Assembly (NCBI GenBank): GCA_031294825.1
Contig: JAUMPM010000018.1
Coordinates: forward strand, 62,001 to 126,000
Direction of reading: 5' to 3'
Length of the DNA: 64,000 bases
Origin: Collinsella sp.
GTDB lineage: Bacteria; Actinomycetota; Coriobacteriia; Coriobacteriales; Coriobacteriaceae
Shown: positions 1 through 7,905 of the stretch, piece by piece
How positions within the stretch are numbered: the stretch's first letter is position 1
Layout of the letters: every line of letters begins with the position of its first letter
The notes under the pieces: model-generated
Databases searched by the model: none
What the model was told of the DNA's origin: nothing
Seen by the model: only the letters and a program-made list of their open reading frames with translations
Translations under genes and position numbers: made by a program

Positions 1-2
1 AC

Positions 3-632
3 CTGACCCGCCGTCCCTACCTGCGCTGGCTTGCCGCTTTGGCATCGCGCGCGCTCATTAGCGGCCGCTACCGCATGTCGCTGGATGCCGCGAATCGCAG
101 CCTGGACTTTGCGCCCAACGACCCCGCCGGCGTCCGCCATACCGCGATGCTTGCCATGGCAAAGCTCGAATACCCTGCCGAGGAGCTCAAGCGTTTTCGC
201 TCCGCCCACTCCGTGCCCTATCTTGCCAACACGCCGCTGCGCCGCCGTCCCAAGGACGCAGAGCGCGACTTGGACCCGTGGACGCTCATCGCACTGATGA
301 GCGCCGCCTGGCGCGAGCTGGACTACGAAGGCGCCGGGCACTACTTGCGCATCCTCGCACGCTCGTGCCCGCACGCAGCCGAGGCGCTCTACTTCCAAAC
401 CGAGTTTCCCGATGGCGTCTATGCTCGCGTCAACGTAGGTCCGGGCTCCACCGATGAGCTTGTCCTTGCCCTGTCCGAGGCGACGCCGGTGCTGCAGGAA
501 GGCCTAGGCGCGCCCGACAACGCCAGCTTTGCCGCCTGGGTCGCCACCAACGACATCGTGCGCTCCCAAATCGACGAGCGCATCCTACGCGCAGCCGAGC
601 AGGGGCTTCCATTTAAGGGAGGGGACCTCTAA
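3..632 (+). CDS. TPR-like hypothetical protein (5' end outside window)
   Basis: The reading frame is open from the first bases of the window, so the true start lies upstream; an internal TTG at 39 is probably not the start. The visible part is about 209 residues. It begins with a helical stretch (PYLRWLAALASRAL, then SLDFAPNDPAGVRHTAML) that resembles a tetratricopeptide helix pair with the usual N-P-x-D-like turn, followed by a less recognisable C-terminal region. No catalytic motif is seen. The stop codon overlaps the ATG of the next gene (TAATG at 630-634), so the two are almost certainly translated as an operon. A scaffold or protein-interaction role is an inference from the TPR-like pattern only. 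Confidence 0.6.
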   Translation: MTRRPYLRWLAALASRALISGRYRMSLDAANRSLDFAPNDPAGVRHTAMLAMAKLEYPAEELKRFRSAHSVPYLANTPLRRRPKDAERDLDPWTLIALMSAAWRELDYEGAGHYLRILARSCPHAAEALYFQTEFPDGVYARVNVGPGSTDELVLALSEATPVLQEGLGAPDNASFAAWVATNDIVRSQIDERILRAAEQGLPFKGGDL

Positions 633-1675
633 TGGATCCGAGCGTCTACATCCCCGCTTACCTGGAGCGTGCCTACGTTGCGTCGCACCCCGAACTCACC
701 GATGCAGCACGCGAGCTTGTCCATAACGACATCAGCGCAAACCCTCACAAGTATGCGCAGACCGAGCATGCCCAAGCGCTGCTGTCCTATGCCGGCGTTC
801 ATCGTCATTTGCTTGACGAGCTTCGCCGCATCGAGGACATGGGCAGCGACGAGGAGTTTGAGCAGACGCGCAACCGCCTGTTCGACGATATGCGCGATGA
901 GCTGCTCAAGATTGTTCGCGTCGATGCGCATGTCCTCGATGCTCAGCTGCTCGCCATCATCCTGGCGGACACGCCCGTCGATGCCTGCCTGGGCGACTTG
1001 ATGAAGCTCGAGACGAGTACGGCCGACTACCTGCAACAGAGCGTGCCTGGGTTCGACATGGAGGCCCCGCACTACTGGGCCAATAATGTTTTGGCCGACG
1101 GTGTCACCGCAGCAGACCTTACCGTGAGCGAGCCGGCGCTTATTGGCTGGCTCCACACGCTCGAGGCCATCTCGCAGCTGTGCATGGCGAGCGCTCGTTA
1201 CCGCGCCGCCGCCAACTACTCTCGCCGTGTTCTTAAGGCGGAGGGCTATCCCACCCGAGCTGCAGGCACCGTGCTACTCGCCCTCGCCCGCTTGGAAGAC
1301 CAGGACGGTTTTTTTGCCCTGGCACATCAGCTCGAGGAACAGATGGGGGCAGACGCACTCGAAAACTCTCCTTGGTACCTGCTCGCCCGCACGATTCTGC
1401 TGTTCAAAACAAACAAGATGCGCCCGGCGACGCGCGCGCTGCGTGAGTTCGCTAACCGTTGCGAGGGTGGCGCCTTCTTCTTGCTGAACCCCATGTACCA
1501 GACGCCGTATCTTCCCTGCCGACCCGAGCCGCGCGACCCCTGGGACCTCTCACACCAGGCGGTTTGGGAAGCCGACGGCATTATCTCGGACACCCCCGAC
1601 TTTGCCCCCTGGGCCAACGCCTGCGAAGACGTATCGCAGCTTGCCCAGGAATTTGCGCGCCGCTACGGCTTTTAG
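632..1675 (+). CDS. Hypothetical protein, helical/TPR-like
   Basis: A 347-residue protein translationally coupled to the upstream TPR-like gene by a TAATG overlap. It is predicted cytoplasmic, with no signal peptide or membrane segment. The sequence is dominated by amphipathic helices; the central part (residues about 180-285, SARYRAAANYSRRVLKAEGYPTRAAGTVLLALARLEDQ) has the spacing of TPR-type repeats. I do not recognise a named family. Because it is coupled to another TPR-like protein, the pair may form one complex, which is inference. It ends 45 bp before the MurT-GatD gene on the same strand, so co-transcription with peptidoglycan amidation is possible. Confidence 0.6.
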   Translation: MDPSVYIPAYLERAYVASHPELTDAARELVHNDISANPHKYAQTEHAQALLSYAGVHRHLLDELRRIEDMGSDEEFEQTRNRLFDDMRDELLKIVRVDAHVLDAQLLAIILADTPVDACLGDLMKLETSTADYLQQSVPGFDMEAPHYWANNVLADGVTAADLTVSEPALIGWLHTLEAISQLCMASARYRAAANYSRRVLKAEGYPTRAAGTVLLALARLEDQDGFFALAHQLEEQMGADALENSPWYLLARTILLFKTNKMRPATRALREFANRCEGGAFFLLNPMYQTPYLPCRPEPRDPWDLSHQAVWEADGIISDTPDFAPWANACEDVSQLAQEFARRYGF

Positions 1676-1720
1676 CGACGCGATCGCCCCGACCATGTCA
1701 TCTATGTTAGGAACGGCTTC

Positions 1721-3898
1721 ATGAACCTCCGCTCATCTCTCGCCTGCACCTCGAGCGATATCGCCCGCTGGGGACTGCGCTCTGTCCTCAAACGCCAGGG
1801 TGGCGTGCTTCCCGGCCGCATCGCCATGAAGATCGACCCCGAGCTGCTAAGCGACCTCGCAAGCCTAGTCGACCGCAGCGTGGTGATCACCGGCACCAAC
1901 GGCAAGACCACGACCTCCAACCTCATCGCCGACGCAGTTGCTGCCAGCGGCGCTACCGCGGTGTGCAACCGTGCCGGCAACAATATGGAGCCTGGTGTGG
2001 TGGGTGCTCTGCTCGAGGCCCGCGGCGGCCTTAAGCACACCAGCAGCGGCAAGCGCGTGGGCGTTTTTGAGTGCGACGAGCTCTACACCGTACGCGTTCT
2101 GCCCAAGCTCAAGCCGACGTACTTTGTGCTGCTCAACCTGTTCCGCGACCAGCTGGACCGTTACGGCGAGATCGACCACACCCAGGACGTCATCGCCCAC
2201 GCGCTGGAGCTTTCACCGGCAACGACGCTCATCTACAACGCAGACGACCCTCTGTGTGCCGCAATCGCCGCGCGCGTTCCCAATGCAAGCATCGCCTTTG
2301 GCATCGACGGCGCCACCGACACCGAATCCGACCGCATTAGCGACTCGCGTTTTTGCTCACAGTGCAACGCGCCGTTGGAGTACGACTATGTGCAGTACGG
2401 ACAGCTTGGCGCATACCATTGCCCCTCGTGCGGCTGGGTCCGCCCTGGGCTTGTCCGTCGCGTGACGGGCGTGGAGCTCGGCTGCGACGGCTACGGCTTT
2501 GACCTGGTCTTTGGGTCTGCGCCCGACGCGGCTGCCGTACACATCACCACACGCTACAACGGCCTATATATGGTCTACAACGTAGCCGCAGCCTTCTTCG
2601 CCGCCCACGAGCTGGGCGTGGACGCGGCGCATCTGCAGCCCACGCTCGATGCCTACGTGCCAGCAGGCGGACGCATGGGCCGTTGGAATATCGCCGGCCG
2701 AACCGTCGAGGCCAACCTGGCCAAGAATCCCGTAGGCTTCGATCGACAAATCCAGTCCATCAAGACGGCAGGCGGCAGACTCTGCGCTTTCTTCCTCAAC
2801 GACAACGATGCCGACGGCCACGATGTATCGTGGATCTACGACGTCGACTTTGAGCGCATCGCCGACACAACGGGACTCGTCGCCTTTGCCGGCGGCACGC
2901 GTGCGCACGACATGCAGGTGCGCCTGAAGTACGCCGGCATCGATGCCGCCATCATCTCGAATATCGAGCAGGCGATCGGCGCCGTGGCAGACGAGGAGGC
3001 TGGCGACACTTTCTACGCCGTCGCCAACTACACGGCCTTCCCGCCGCTGGTCAAGGAGCTCGACGAGCTTAAGGGTACCGATGCGGCTACGGTTGCCGCC
3101 CACGCCGCAACGTGCGCCGATGGCAGTGCCGTCCCCGTCGGCGTCGCGCCGGTCGAGCTCTCGCGCCCGCTGCGCATCGTCTATCTGTACCCCGATGCCC
3201 TCAACCTCTACGGCGACGGCGGCAACGTCATCGCTCTCGAGCGCCGCTGCGCCTGGCGCGGCATTCCCGTGCGCGTGGACGAGGTCCGTATGGGCGAATC
3301 ACTCGATCTCACCGATGCCGATATCGTCATGATGGGTGGCGGCTCCGACCGCGACCAGCTAGCCGTGGCACACGAGCTGCTCGCTCAAAAAGACAAGGTC
3401 GCATCCTATGTTGAGGATGGCGGTTCGCTGCTCGCCATCTGCGGCAGCTATCAGCTGCTCGGCCGTTCGTACTATATGGGTGAGAATTGCATTGAGGGTC
3501 TGGGGGTCATTGCCGCCGAAACCGTACGCGGCTCCGACCGCCTGATCGGCAACGTAGCCGTCAAAACCGACCTGGCACCCGAGCCCTTTGTGGGATTCGA
3601 GAACCATGGCGGCCGCACGCTTTTGGACGCCGATGCCACGCCGCTCGGAACGTCCGTCGTCACGGGCACCGGCAACAACGGCGATGATGGTCTTGAGGGC
3701 CTCATCTACAAGGGCGTCATCGGCACGTACCTGCACGGACCGGCACTGCCCAAGAACCCCGAACTCGCCGACTGGCTCATTACCCACGCCCTCGAGCGCC
3801 GTGGCGACGCGCAGGCCACAGCCCTGCTGCCGCTCAAGCCCCTCGACGACACCTACGAGCGCGCCGCCCACGACGCAGCCATGAAGCTCCTCCCCTAG
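1721..3898 (+). CDS. MurT-GatD fusion, lipid II isoglutaminyl synthase
   Basis: A single 725-residue protein joins the two subunits of the enzyme that amidates the D-glutamate of lipid II, using glutamine as ammonia donor and ATP. Residues about 1-470 are a MurT-type Mur ligase: P-loop GTNGKTTT at 58-65, then a four-cysteine zinc ribbon (C212, C215, C234, C237) and a C-terminal Mur domain. Residues about 485-725 are a GatD-type class I glutamine amidotransferase with nucleophile C574 in AICGSYQ and catalytic H672 in YLHGP. In known systems such as Staphylococcus aureus the two parts are separate proteins from adjacent genes. The frame is continuous, with no frameshift. ATG 1721 has an AGGA-type ribosome site in a 45-bp gap after the TPR-like pair. 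Confidence 0.93.
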   Translation: MNLRSSLACTSSDIARWGLRSVLKRQGGVLPGRIAMKIDPELLSDLASLVDRSVVITGTNGKTTTSNLIADAVAASGATAVCNRAGNNMEPGVVGALLEARGGLKHTSSGKRVGVFECDELYTVRVLPKLKPTYFVLLNLFRDQLDRYGEIDHTQDVIAHALELSPATTLIYNADDPLCAAIAARVPNASIAFGIDGATDTESDRISDSRFCSQCNAPLEYDYVQYGQLGAYHCPSCGWVRPGLVRRVTGVELGCDGYGFDLVFGSAPDAAAVHITTRYNGLYMVYNVAAAFFAAHELGVDAAHLQPTLDAYVPAGGRMGRWNIAGRTVEANLAKNPVGFDRQIQSIKTAGGRLCAFFLNDNDADGHDVSWIYDVDFERIADTTGLVAFAGGTRAHDMQVRLKYAGIDAAIISNIEQAIGAVADEEAGDTFYAVANYTAFPPLVKELDELKGTDAATVAAHAATCADGSAVPVGVAPVELSRPLRIVYLYPDALNLYGDGGNVIALERRCAWRGIPVRVDEVRMGESLDLTDADIVMMGGGSDRDQLAVAHELLAQKDKVASYVEDGGSLLAICGSYQLLGRSYYMGENCIEGLGVIAAETVRGSDRLIGNVAVKTDLAPEPFVGFENHGGRTLLDADATPLGTSVVTGTGNNGDDGLEGLIYKGVIGTYLHGPALPKNPELADWLITHALERRGDAQATALLPLKPLDDTYERAAHDAAMKLLP

Positions 3899-3904
3899 CA
3901 CCCC

Positions 3905-3940
3905 ACAACCACAAAGGGGACAGGCACCTTTGTGGTGGTT
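3905..3940 (+). repeat. Dispersed gene-end palindrome, family 1 copy a (terminator-like)
   Basis: Arms ACCACAAAGG (3908-3917) and CCTTTGTGGT (3927-3936) enclose a loop that, with the arm ends, spells GGGGACAGGCACC. A T-run follows the right arm, so this copy could terminate the MurT-GatD transcript. It starts 7 bp after the stop codon. Five more copies with the same arms occur in the window (36617, 45764, 46726, 48312, 58792). Confidence 0.8.
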
Positions 3941-3982
3941 TTTCAGTTTGCCAACGATATGTGAACGGCTAAAAAAGTCTGC

Positions 3983-3988
3983 TATACT
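3983..3988 (+). promoter_or_regulatory. Probable -10 box of the tRNA-Glu promoter
   Basis: TATACT lies 10 bp before the mature tRNA 5' end. A weak -35 candidate (GTGAAC, 3961-3966) is 16 bp upstream. The position and the -10 match support a dedicated tRNA promoter; the -35 assignment is uncertain. Confidence 0.5.
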
Positions 3989-3998
3989 CTTTCCCGCT

Positions 3999-4075
3999 GT
4001 CCCCATCGTCTAGCGGCCAAGGACGCCACCCTTTCAAGGTGGATATCGCGGGTTCGAATCCCGCTGGGGGCACCA
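3999..4075 (+). tRNA. tRNA-Glu (anticodon TTC)
   Basis: A complete cloverleaf. The acceptor stem GTCCCCA (3999-4005) pairs with TGGGGGC (4065-4071) with one G-U. The anticodon stem CCACC/GGTGG surrounds the loop CTTTCAA, with TTC at 4033-4035, and the T-arm has GGTTCGAATCC. Discriminator A is at 4072 and CCA is encoded at 4073-4075. The CTAGCGG D-loop region is typical of bacterial tRNA-Glu. It is a single tRNA with its own promoter and terminator. Confidence 0.97.
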
Positions 4076-4086
4076 CAGAATCTGAG

Positions 4087-4118
4087 AAGCCCGTTACCAA
4101 TTCGGTAGCGGGCTTTTT
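4087..4118 (+). terminator. Intrinsic terminator of tRNA-Glu
   Basis: Stem AAGCCCGTTACC (4087-4098) with GGTAGCGGGCTT (4104-4115), one mismatch, followed by a T-run. It begins 12 bp after the tRNA CCA. Confidence 0.85.
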
Positions 4119-4126
4119 GCTACCCA

Positions 4127-4150
4127 TGCGCCGGGATTCGAACCCCGAGG
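4127..4150 (-). other. tRNA T-arm remnant
   Basis: Read on the minus strand this contains GGGGTTCGAATCCCGG, the hallmark of a tRNA T-arm, with one stem mismatch and no tRNA body around it. It shares GGGTTCGAATCCCG with the tRNA-Glu 60 bp away but in inverted orientation. It is either a decayed duplication of the tRNA 3' part or a trace of an element that targeted the tRNA. Confidence 0.45.
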
Positions 4151-4172
4151 GCATTAAATCACACTGTCGTCC

Positions 4173-4407
4173 AAGGGCCTGTGGGCAAAAAATAGCAAAT
4201 ATGAGTACTGTTACCAATTTAGTAACAGCGATTTCATGCCATCAGAAGGCGATTTAGACGCCAGGGGTCCTACGGCGGAAGAATTGCAGGCGTTTATCAG
4301 CTATGTACTTGGACATATGTTGCGTAACAACCCATATTTTGTAAATAGATAATGCTACAGGACTTGTGACAGTACTCATATTTGACGTTTTTTGCCCATA
4401 GCCCTTT
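4173..4407. repeat. Element bounded by ~42-bp imperfect terminal inverted repeats
   Basis: The left arm 4173-4214 and right arm 4366-4407 are inverted copies of a sequence that includes TGGGCAAAAAA and CAAATATGAGTACTGT, with about five substitutions and one indel. The 151-bp interior has no coding frame of note; it contains a small dyad, GTTACCAATTTAGTAAC. The layout resembles a non-autonomous miniature transposable element (MITE). It fills most of the gap between tRNA-Glu and the glutamine synthetase gene. Confidence 0.6.
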
Positions 4408-4454
4408 ATACCTAGGCAAATCGGCGGCAAAACGGGCTTCAAAGCGTCCTTCGC

Positions 4455-4490
4455 AAACAAAAACCGGGGCCCGCATGATGCGGACCCCGG
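4455..4490 (-). terminator. Intrinsic terminator of the type III glutamine synthetase gene
   Basis: On the minus strand a GC-rich stem (arms 4464-4475 and 4479-4490, one mismatch) is followed by a T-rich tract at 4463-4455. It lies about 30 bp after the stop codon of the synthetase. Confidence 0.85.
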
Positions 4491-4521
4491 CTCAATACCG
4501 TGACGATATGTCAGTTACGCC

Positions 4522-6609
4522 CTACACGTAGAACAGGATGTCGTCGTAGGTCGGGACCGGCCAGTAGTCGGCTGCCACGATCTCCTCCATGGCGTCCACG
4601 GCGGCACGCAGCGCATCCATAGCGGGAACGACCTCGTGCGCGTACACGTTGGCCTGCTCCTGGCCATCGAGGGCCTCAGCCTTCTGATGCACGGCGTCAA
4701 GCGCCTTGATGGAGTCGTTGATGGTGGTGATGCCGTTGCAGAGCTTGTTGAGCGTGTTCTGCTCGCACTGCATGGCGGCCTCAGCACCGGCGGCACGAAT
4801 AGTCTCAAGGCCCTTAGCGACCTTGGTGGCATAGGCGGTAATGACCGGGCGATAGGTACGACGCGCCTCGCGAACCATCGTGGTAGCCTCGATGTTCATG
4901 AGCTTGTTGTACTTCTCGAGCTTGCAGTCGTAGCGGCACTGGGCCTCGGCCTTGGTCAGGACACCCGTCTCCTCAAAGAGCGCGATGGCCTTATCGGAAA
5001 CAAAGGCGGGCAGGGCGTCGGCCGTGGTCTTGTTGTTGGCAAGGCCGCGCTTCTCGGCCTCGACGGGCCACTCGTCGGAGTAGCCATCGCCGGAAAAGAG
5101 GATGCGCTGGTGGTCGGTCAGGACCTTCTTGCAGTACTCGAGCGCAGCGTCCTGGAACTCATCCTCGGGCGTACCCTCGAGTGCGTCGGCGAAGGACTTG
5201 AGCGACTTGGCCACGGCAGCATCGAGCACCAGGTTGGAGTCGGAGACGTTCTGCTCGGAGCCGCAGGCACGGAACTCGAACTTGTTGCCGGTGAAGGCAA
5301 ACGGGGAGGTGCGGTTGCGGTCGGTGTTGTCCTGCATCAGCTTGGGCAGGGTATCGGCACCCAGGTCAAGCACGCCGCGCGTGGCATGGACGGAAGCCTT
5401 GCCATCGATGATCTTCTCGACGACCTCGGTAAGCTGGTCGCCCAGGAAGATGGACATAATCGCCGGAGGAGCCTCGTTGGCGCCCAGACGATGGTCGTTG
5501 CCGGCCGAGGCAACGGAGGCACGCAGGAGCTCCTGATAGTTATCGACGGCCTCGATCACCGCGGTGAGGAAGACGATGAACTGCAGGTTGTCGAGCGGAG
5601 TGTCGCCCGGATCGAGCAGATTCTCGGACTCGGTGCCAAGCGACCAGTTGTTGTGCTTGCCCGAACCGTTGATGCCCTCGAAGGGCTTCTCGTGCAGCAG
5701 GCAGACCAAGTCGTGGCGGGAGGCGATGAGCTTCATCTTCTCCATCATGACCAGATTCTGGTCGATGGCCTCGTTGACCTCGCCATAGACAGGGGCGAGC
5801 TCATGCTGGCAGGGAGCGACCTCGTTGTGCTTGGTCTTGGCGGGAATGCCAAGCGCCCACAGCTCATCGTCCAGGTCCTTCATATAGGCCGAGACGGTGG
5901 GGCGGATAGCGCCAAAGTAGTGCTCCTCGAGCTCCTGGCCCTTGCAGGGAGCAGCACCAAAGAGGGTGCGGCCGGTGATGACCAGGTCCCTGCGCTTGCG
6001 GTAAGCGTCCTTCTTGATCAGGAAGTACTCCTGCTCATCGCCCACGGAAGGAACGACCTTCTTGGGGGTCTTACCAAACAGCGCCAAAACGCGCTTGGAC
6101 TCACGCGAGAGCGCGGTCATGGAGCGCAGCAGCGGGGTCTTCTTGTCCAGGGCCTCGCCCGTGTAGGAGCAGAAAGCCGTGGGGATGCACAGGACATCGT
6201 CCTTGATAAAAGCGGGGCTGGTGGGATCCCAAGCGGTGTAGCCACGGGCCTCGAAGGTGGCGCGCAGGCCGCCGTTGGGGAAGCTGGAGGCGTCCGGCTC
6301 GCCCTGGATGAGGTTCTTGCCCGTAAACTTGGTAATAGCGGTGCCGTCGTGGTTGGGCTCGAGGAAGCTGTCGTGCTTCTCGGAAGTAATGCCCGAAAGC
6401 GGCTGGAACCAGTGTGCGTAGTGCGTCGCACCCTTGGAGATGGCCCAGACCTTCATGGCGTGGGCAACGGCGTTGGCCACATCCAGGTCGAGCGGCTCAC
6501 CGCCCTCGAGGGTTGCAGCAAGGCGCTTCCAAATGTCCTTGGGGAGGTAGTCCTTCATGACTTCCTCAGAGAACACCATGGTCCCGAAGCGGTCAGTAAG
6601 ATCGGCCAT
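4522..6609 (-). CDS. glnN: Glutamine synthetase type III
   Basis: Converts glutamate, ammonia and ATP to glutamine in the cytoplasm. At 695 residues it has the length of the GSIII family, much longer than the ~450-residue GSI that this genome also encodes at 59542. Recognisable GSIII sequence includes the N-terminal DRFGTMVFSEEVMKDYLPK, the metal/glutamate-binding stretch GDEQEYFLI, NEVAPCQHELAPVY and the ATP-site segment NGSGKHNNWSLGT. I chose the ATG at 6609 because GGGAG lies just upstream and homologues start MADLTDRFG; the longer frame to 6672 has no such site. A GlnR-type box lies about 80 bp upstream. A long open frame on the opposite strand is a coding shadow. Confidence 0.95.
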   Translation of the reverse strand: MADLTDRFGTMVFSEEVMKDYLPKDIWKRLAATLEGGEPLDLDVANAVAHAMKVWAISKGATHYAHWFQPLSGITSEKHDSFLEPNHDGTAITKFTGKNLIQGEPDASSFPNGGLRATFEARGYTAWDPTSPAFIKDDVLCIPTAFCSYTGEALDKKTPLLRSMTALSRESKRVLALFGKTPKKVVPSVGDEQEYFLIKKDAYRKRRDLVITGRTLFGAAPCKGQELEEHYFGAIRPTVSAYMKDLDDELWALGIPAKTKHNEVAPCQHELAPVYGEVNEAIDQNLVMMEKMKLIASRHDLVCLLHEKPFEGINGSGKHNNWSLGTESENLLDPGDTPLDNLQFIVFLTAVIEAVDNYQELLRASVASAGNDHRLGANEAPPAIMSIFLGDQLTEVVEKIIDGKASVHATRGVLDLGADTLPKLMQDNTDRNRTSPFAFTGNKFEFRACGSEQNVSDSNLVLDAAVAKSLKSFADALEGTPEDEFQDAALEYCKKVLTDHQRILFSGDGYSDEWPVEAEKRGLANNKTTADALPAFVSDKAIALFEETGVLTKAEAQCRYDCKLEKYNKLMNIEATTMVREARRTYRPVITAYATKVAKGLETIRAAGAEAAMQCEQNTLNKLCNGITTINDSIKALDAVHQKAEALDGQEQANVYAHEVVPAMDALRAAVDAMEEIVAADYWPVPTYDDILFYV

Positions 6610-6688
6610 ACGGAACTCCCTTCGTATCGGCACCGCGTGAGATGCGGTGTTGATTACTAACGAACGAGTCATAGCTTAGACTCGCCGT

Positions 6689-6704
6689 GTTTCCGCGACA
6701 TTAC
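6689..6704 (-). promoter_or_regulatory. Candidate GlnR box upstream of the type III glutamine synthetase
   Basis: On the minus strand: GTAAT, six bases (GTCGCG), GAAAC. This is one base off the actinobacterial GlnR half-site pair gTnAc-n6-GaAAc (family knowledge). A similar motif sits upstream of glnA at 60945-60960, and a GlnR-like regulator gene is in the window. The box is 80-95 bp before the start codon. Confidence 0.5.
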
Positions 6705-6820
6705 CGTTATGTTGCTGTCGCGAAACCAATCAATGAGGTTACCGCATCACAGCGGCGCTGCCGTCCTTAATGGCCAATCAACTGTATAAATTGCAGACCT
6801 CTCCCCATAGTTTAAGGGTA

Positions 6821-6896
6821 GTCAATTTGGGATGGGGCTCTATTAACTGGTATTTCGCATCAAATACCATTCAATATAGCCCCATCCTAGATTGAC
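6821..6896. repeat. 76-bp imperfect hairpin repeat
   Basis: Arms of 35 bp (6821-6855 and 6862-6896) agree at about 29 positions after inversion, with a 6-base loop CGCATC. The shared core includes GATGGGGCT. It lies in the gap between two divergent genes (glutamine synthetase and metF). There is no T-tract, so it is not an ordinary terminator. It could be a MITE-like insertion or a structured leader of metF. Confidence 0.65.
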
Positions 6897-7032
6897 CGCT
6901 CTGTTATAGGAAATGCCGATAGCGAAACATCTTCGATTGGTATCCCCAAATAGCGAGCGAAACTCCACCGTAGCACAGCGGTGCTGTAGAATCCTTACAA
7001 CACATCGCACTAAATATCTAAAGGAGCACGAT

Positions 7033-7905
7033 ATGCGCGTCGACGAGGTTTTTAAGCAGGCAGCATCCCAGGGCACCGCACCCATTTCGTTTGAGATGTT
7101 CCCGCCCAAGGGTGAGCTTACCCTCGACACGGCTCGCGAGGTGGCAGGCAACCTGTGCAAGCTTTCGCCGAGCTTTGTCTCGGTCACCTGCTCTGCCGGC
7201 GGCTCGGGCAACGGCGCCACCACCGCCCCCATCGCACATATGATTACGAGCGAATTCGATACGCCCTCGGTGGCACACCTTACCTGTGTGGGCCGCTCGC
7301 ACGCCGATATCGCCGCCAAGATCGACGAGTATCGCACCGCCGGCGTTGAAAACATCCTGGCCCTGCGCGGCGATCTTCCCGCTGGCGCGACCGAGGACGA
7401 CAAGCCCGCCTCGGACTACGCCTACGCCCGCGACCTTATCCCCGAGCTCGTCGATGCCGGCTTTTGTGTGGGCGCCGCAGCCTACCCCGAAGGCCACATT
7501 GCCTGCGAGGATCTCAACCTCTCGGTCGAGCACCTCAAGCAAAAGCAAGACGCCGGCGCGAGCTTCTTTGTGACACAGCTCTTCTTTGATAACGAGTGCT
7601 TCTATCGCTTCCGCGAGCTTGCCGACAAGGCCGGCATCACCGTGCCCATCACCGCGGGCATCATGCCGTTTATGGGCAAGTCGCAGATCAGCCGCATGGT
7701 CTTTATGTGCGGCGCGTCGCTGCCCTCCCCCGTCATCAAGATCCTCGCCAAGTACGAGAACGACCCCGAGAGCCTGCAGGCAGCCGGTGTAGATTATGCT
7801 GCTCGTCAGCTTTGCGACCTTAAGGAACACGGTGCCGACGGTCTGCACCTGTACACTATGAACCGTCCTGCAATCGCCGCGACCATTATGGAGCGCCTGG
7901 GGTAA
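7033..7905 (+). CDS. metF: 5,10-methylenetetrahydrofolate reductase
   Basis: Reduces 5,10-methylene-THF to 5-methyl-THF, the methyl donor used by the MetH protein encoded two genes downstream. It has 290 residues, the normal length, forming an FAD-binding TIM barrel. Typical MetF features are ISFEMFPPKG near the N-terminus (catalytic Glu), SVTCSAGGSGN, LALRGDLP and the C-terminal LHLYTMNRP. The start at 7033 is fixed by AAAGGAG seven bases upstream; the open frame extends further upstream but without a ribosome site. The stop overlaps the next ATG (TAATG), so metF is coupled to the MetH-reactivation gene. No SAM or cobalamin riboswitch was recognised upstream. Confidence 0.95.
   Translation: MRVDEVFKQAASQGTAPISFEMFPPKGELTLDTAREVAGNLCKLSPSFVSVTCSAGGSGNGATTAPIAHMITSEFDTPSVAHLTCVGRSHADIAAKIDEYRTAGVENILALRGDLPAGATEDDKPASDYAYARDLIPELVDAGFCVGAAAYPEGHIACEDLNLSVEHLKQKQDAGASFFVTQLFFDNECFYRFRELADKAGITVPITAGIMPFMGKSQISRMVFMCGASLPSPVIKILAKYENDPESLQAAGVDYAARQLCDLKEHGADGLHLYTMNRPAIAATIMERLG

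Noticed and set aside
4636..6660. 674-codon plus-strand frame over the type III glutamine synthetase gene
   Set aside because: Shadow frame; the minus strand encodes an unmistakable GSIII.
6897..7032. SAM or cobalamin riboswitch upstream of metF
   Set aside because: None of the conserved core sequences of these riboswitch classes was recognised; only small hairpins are present.
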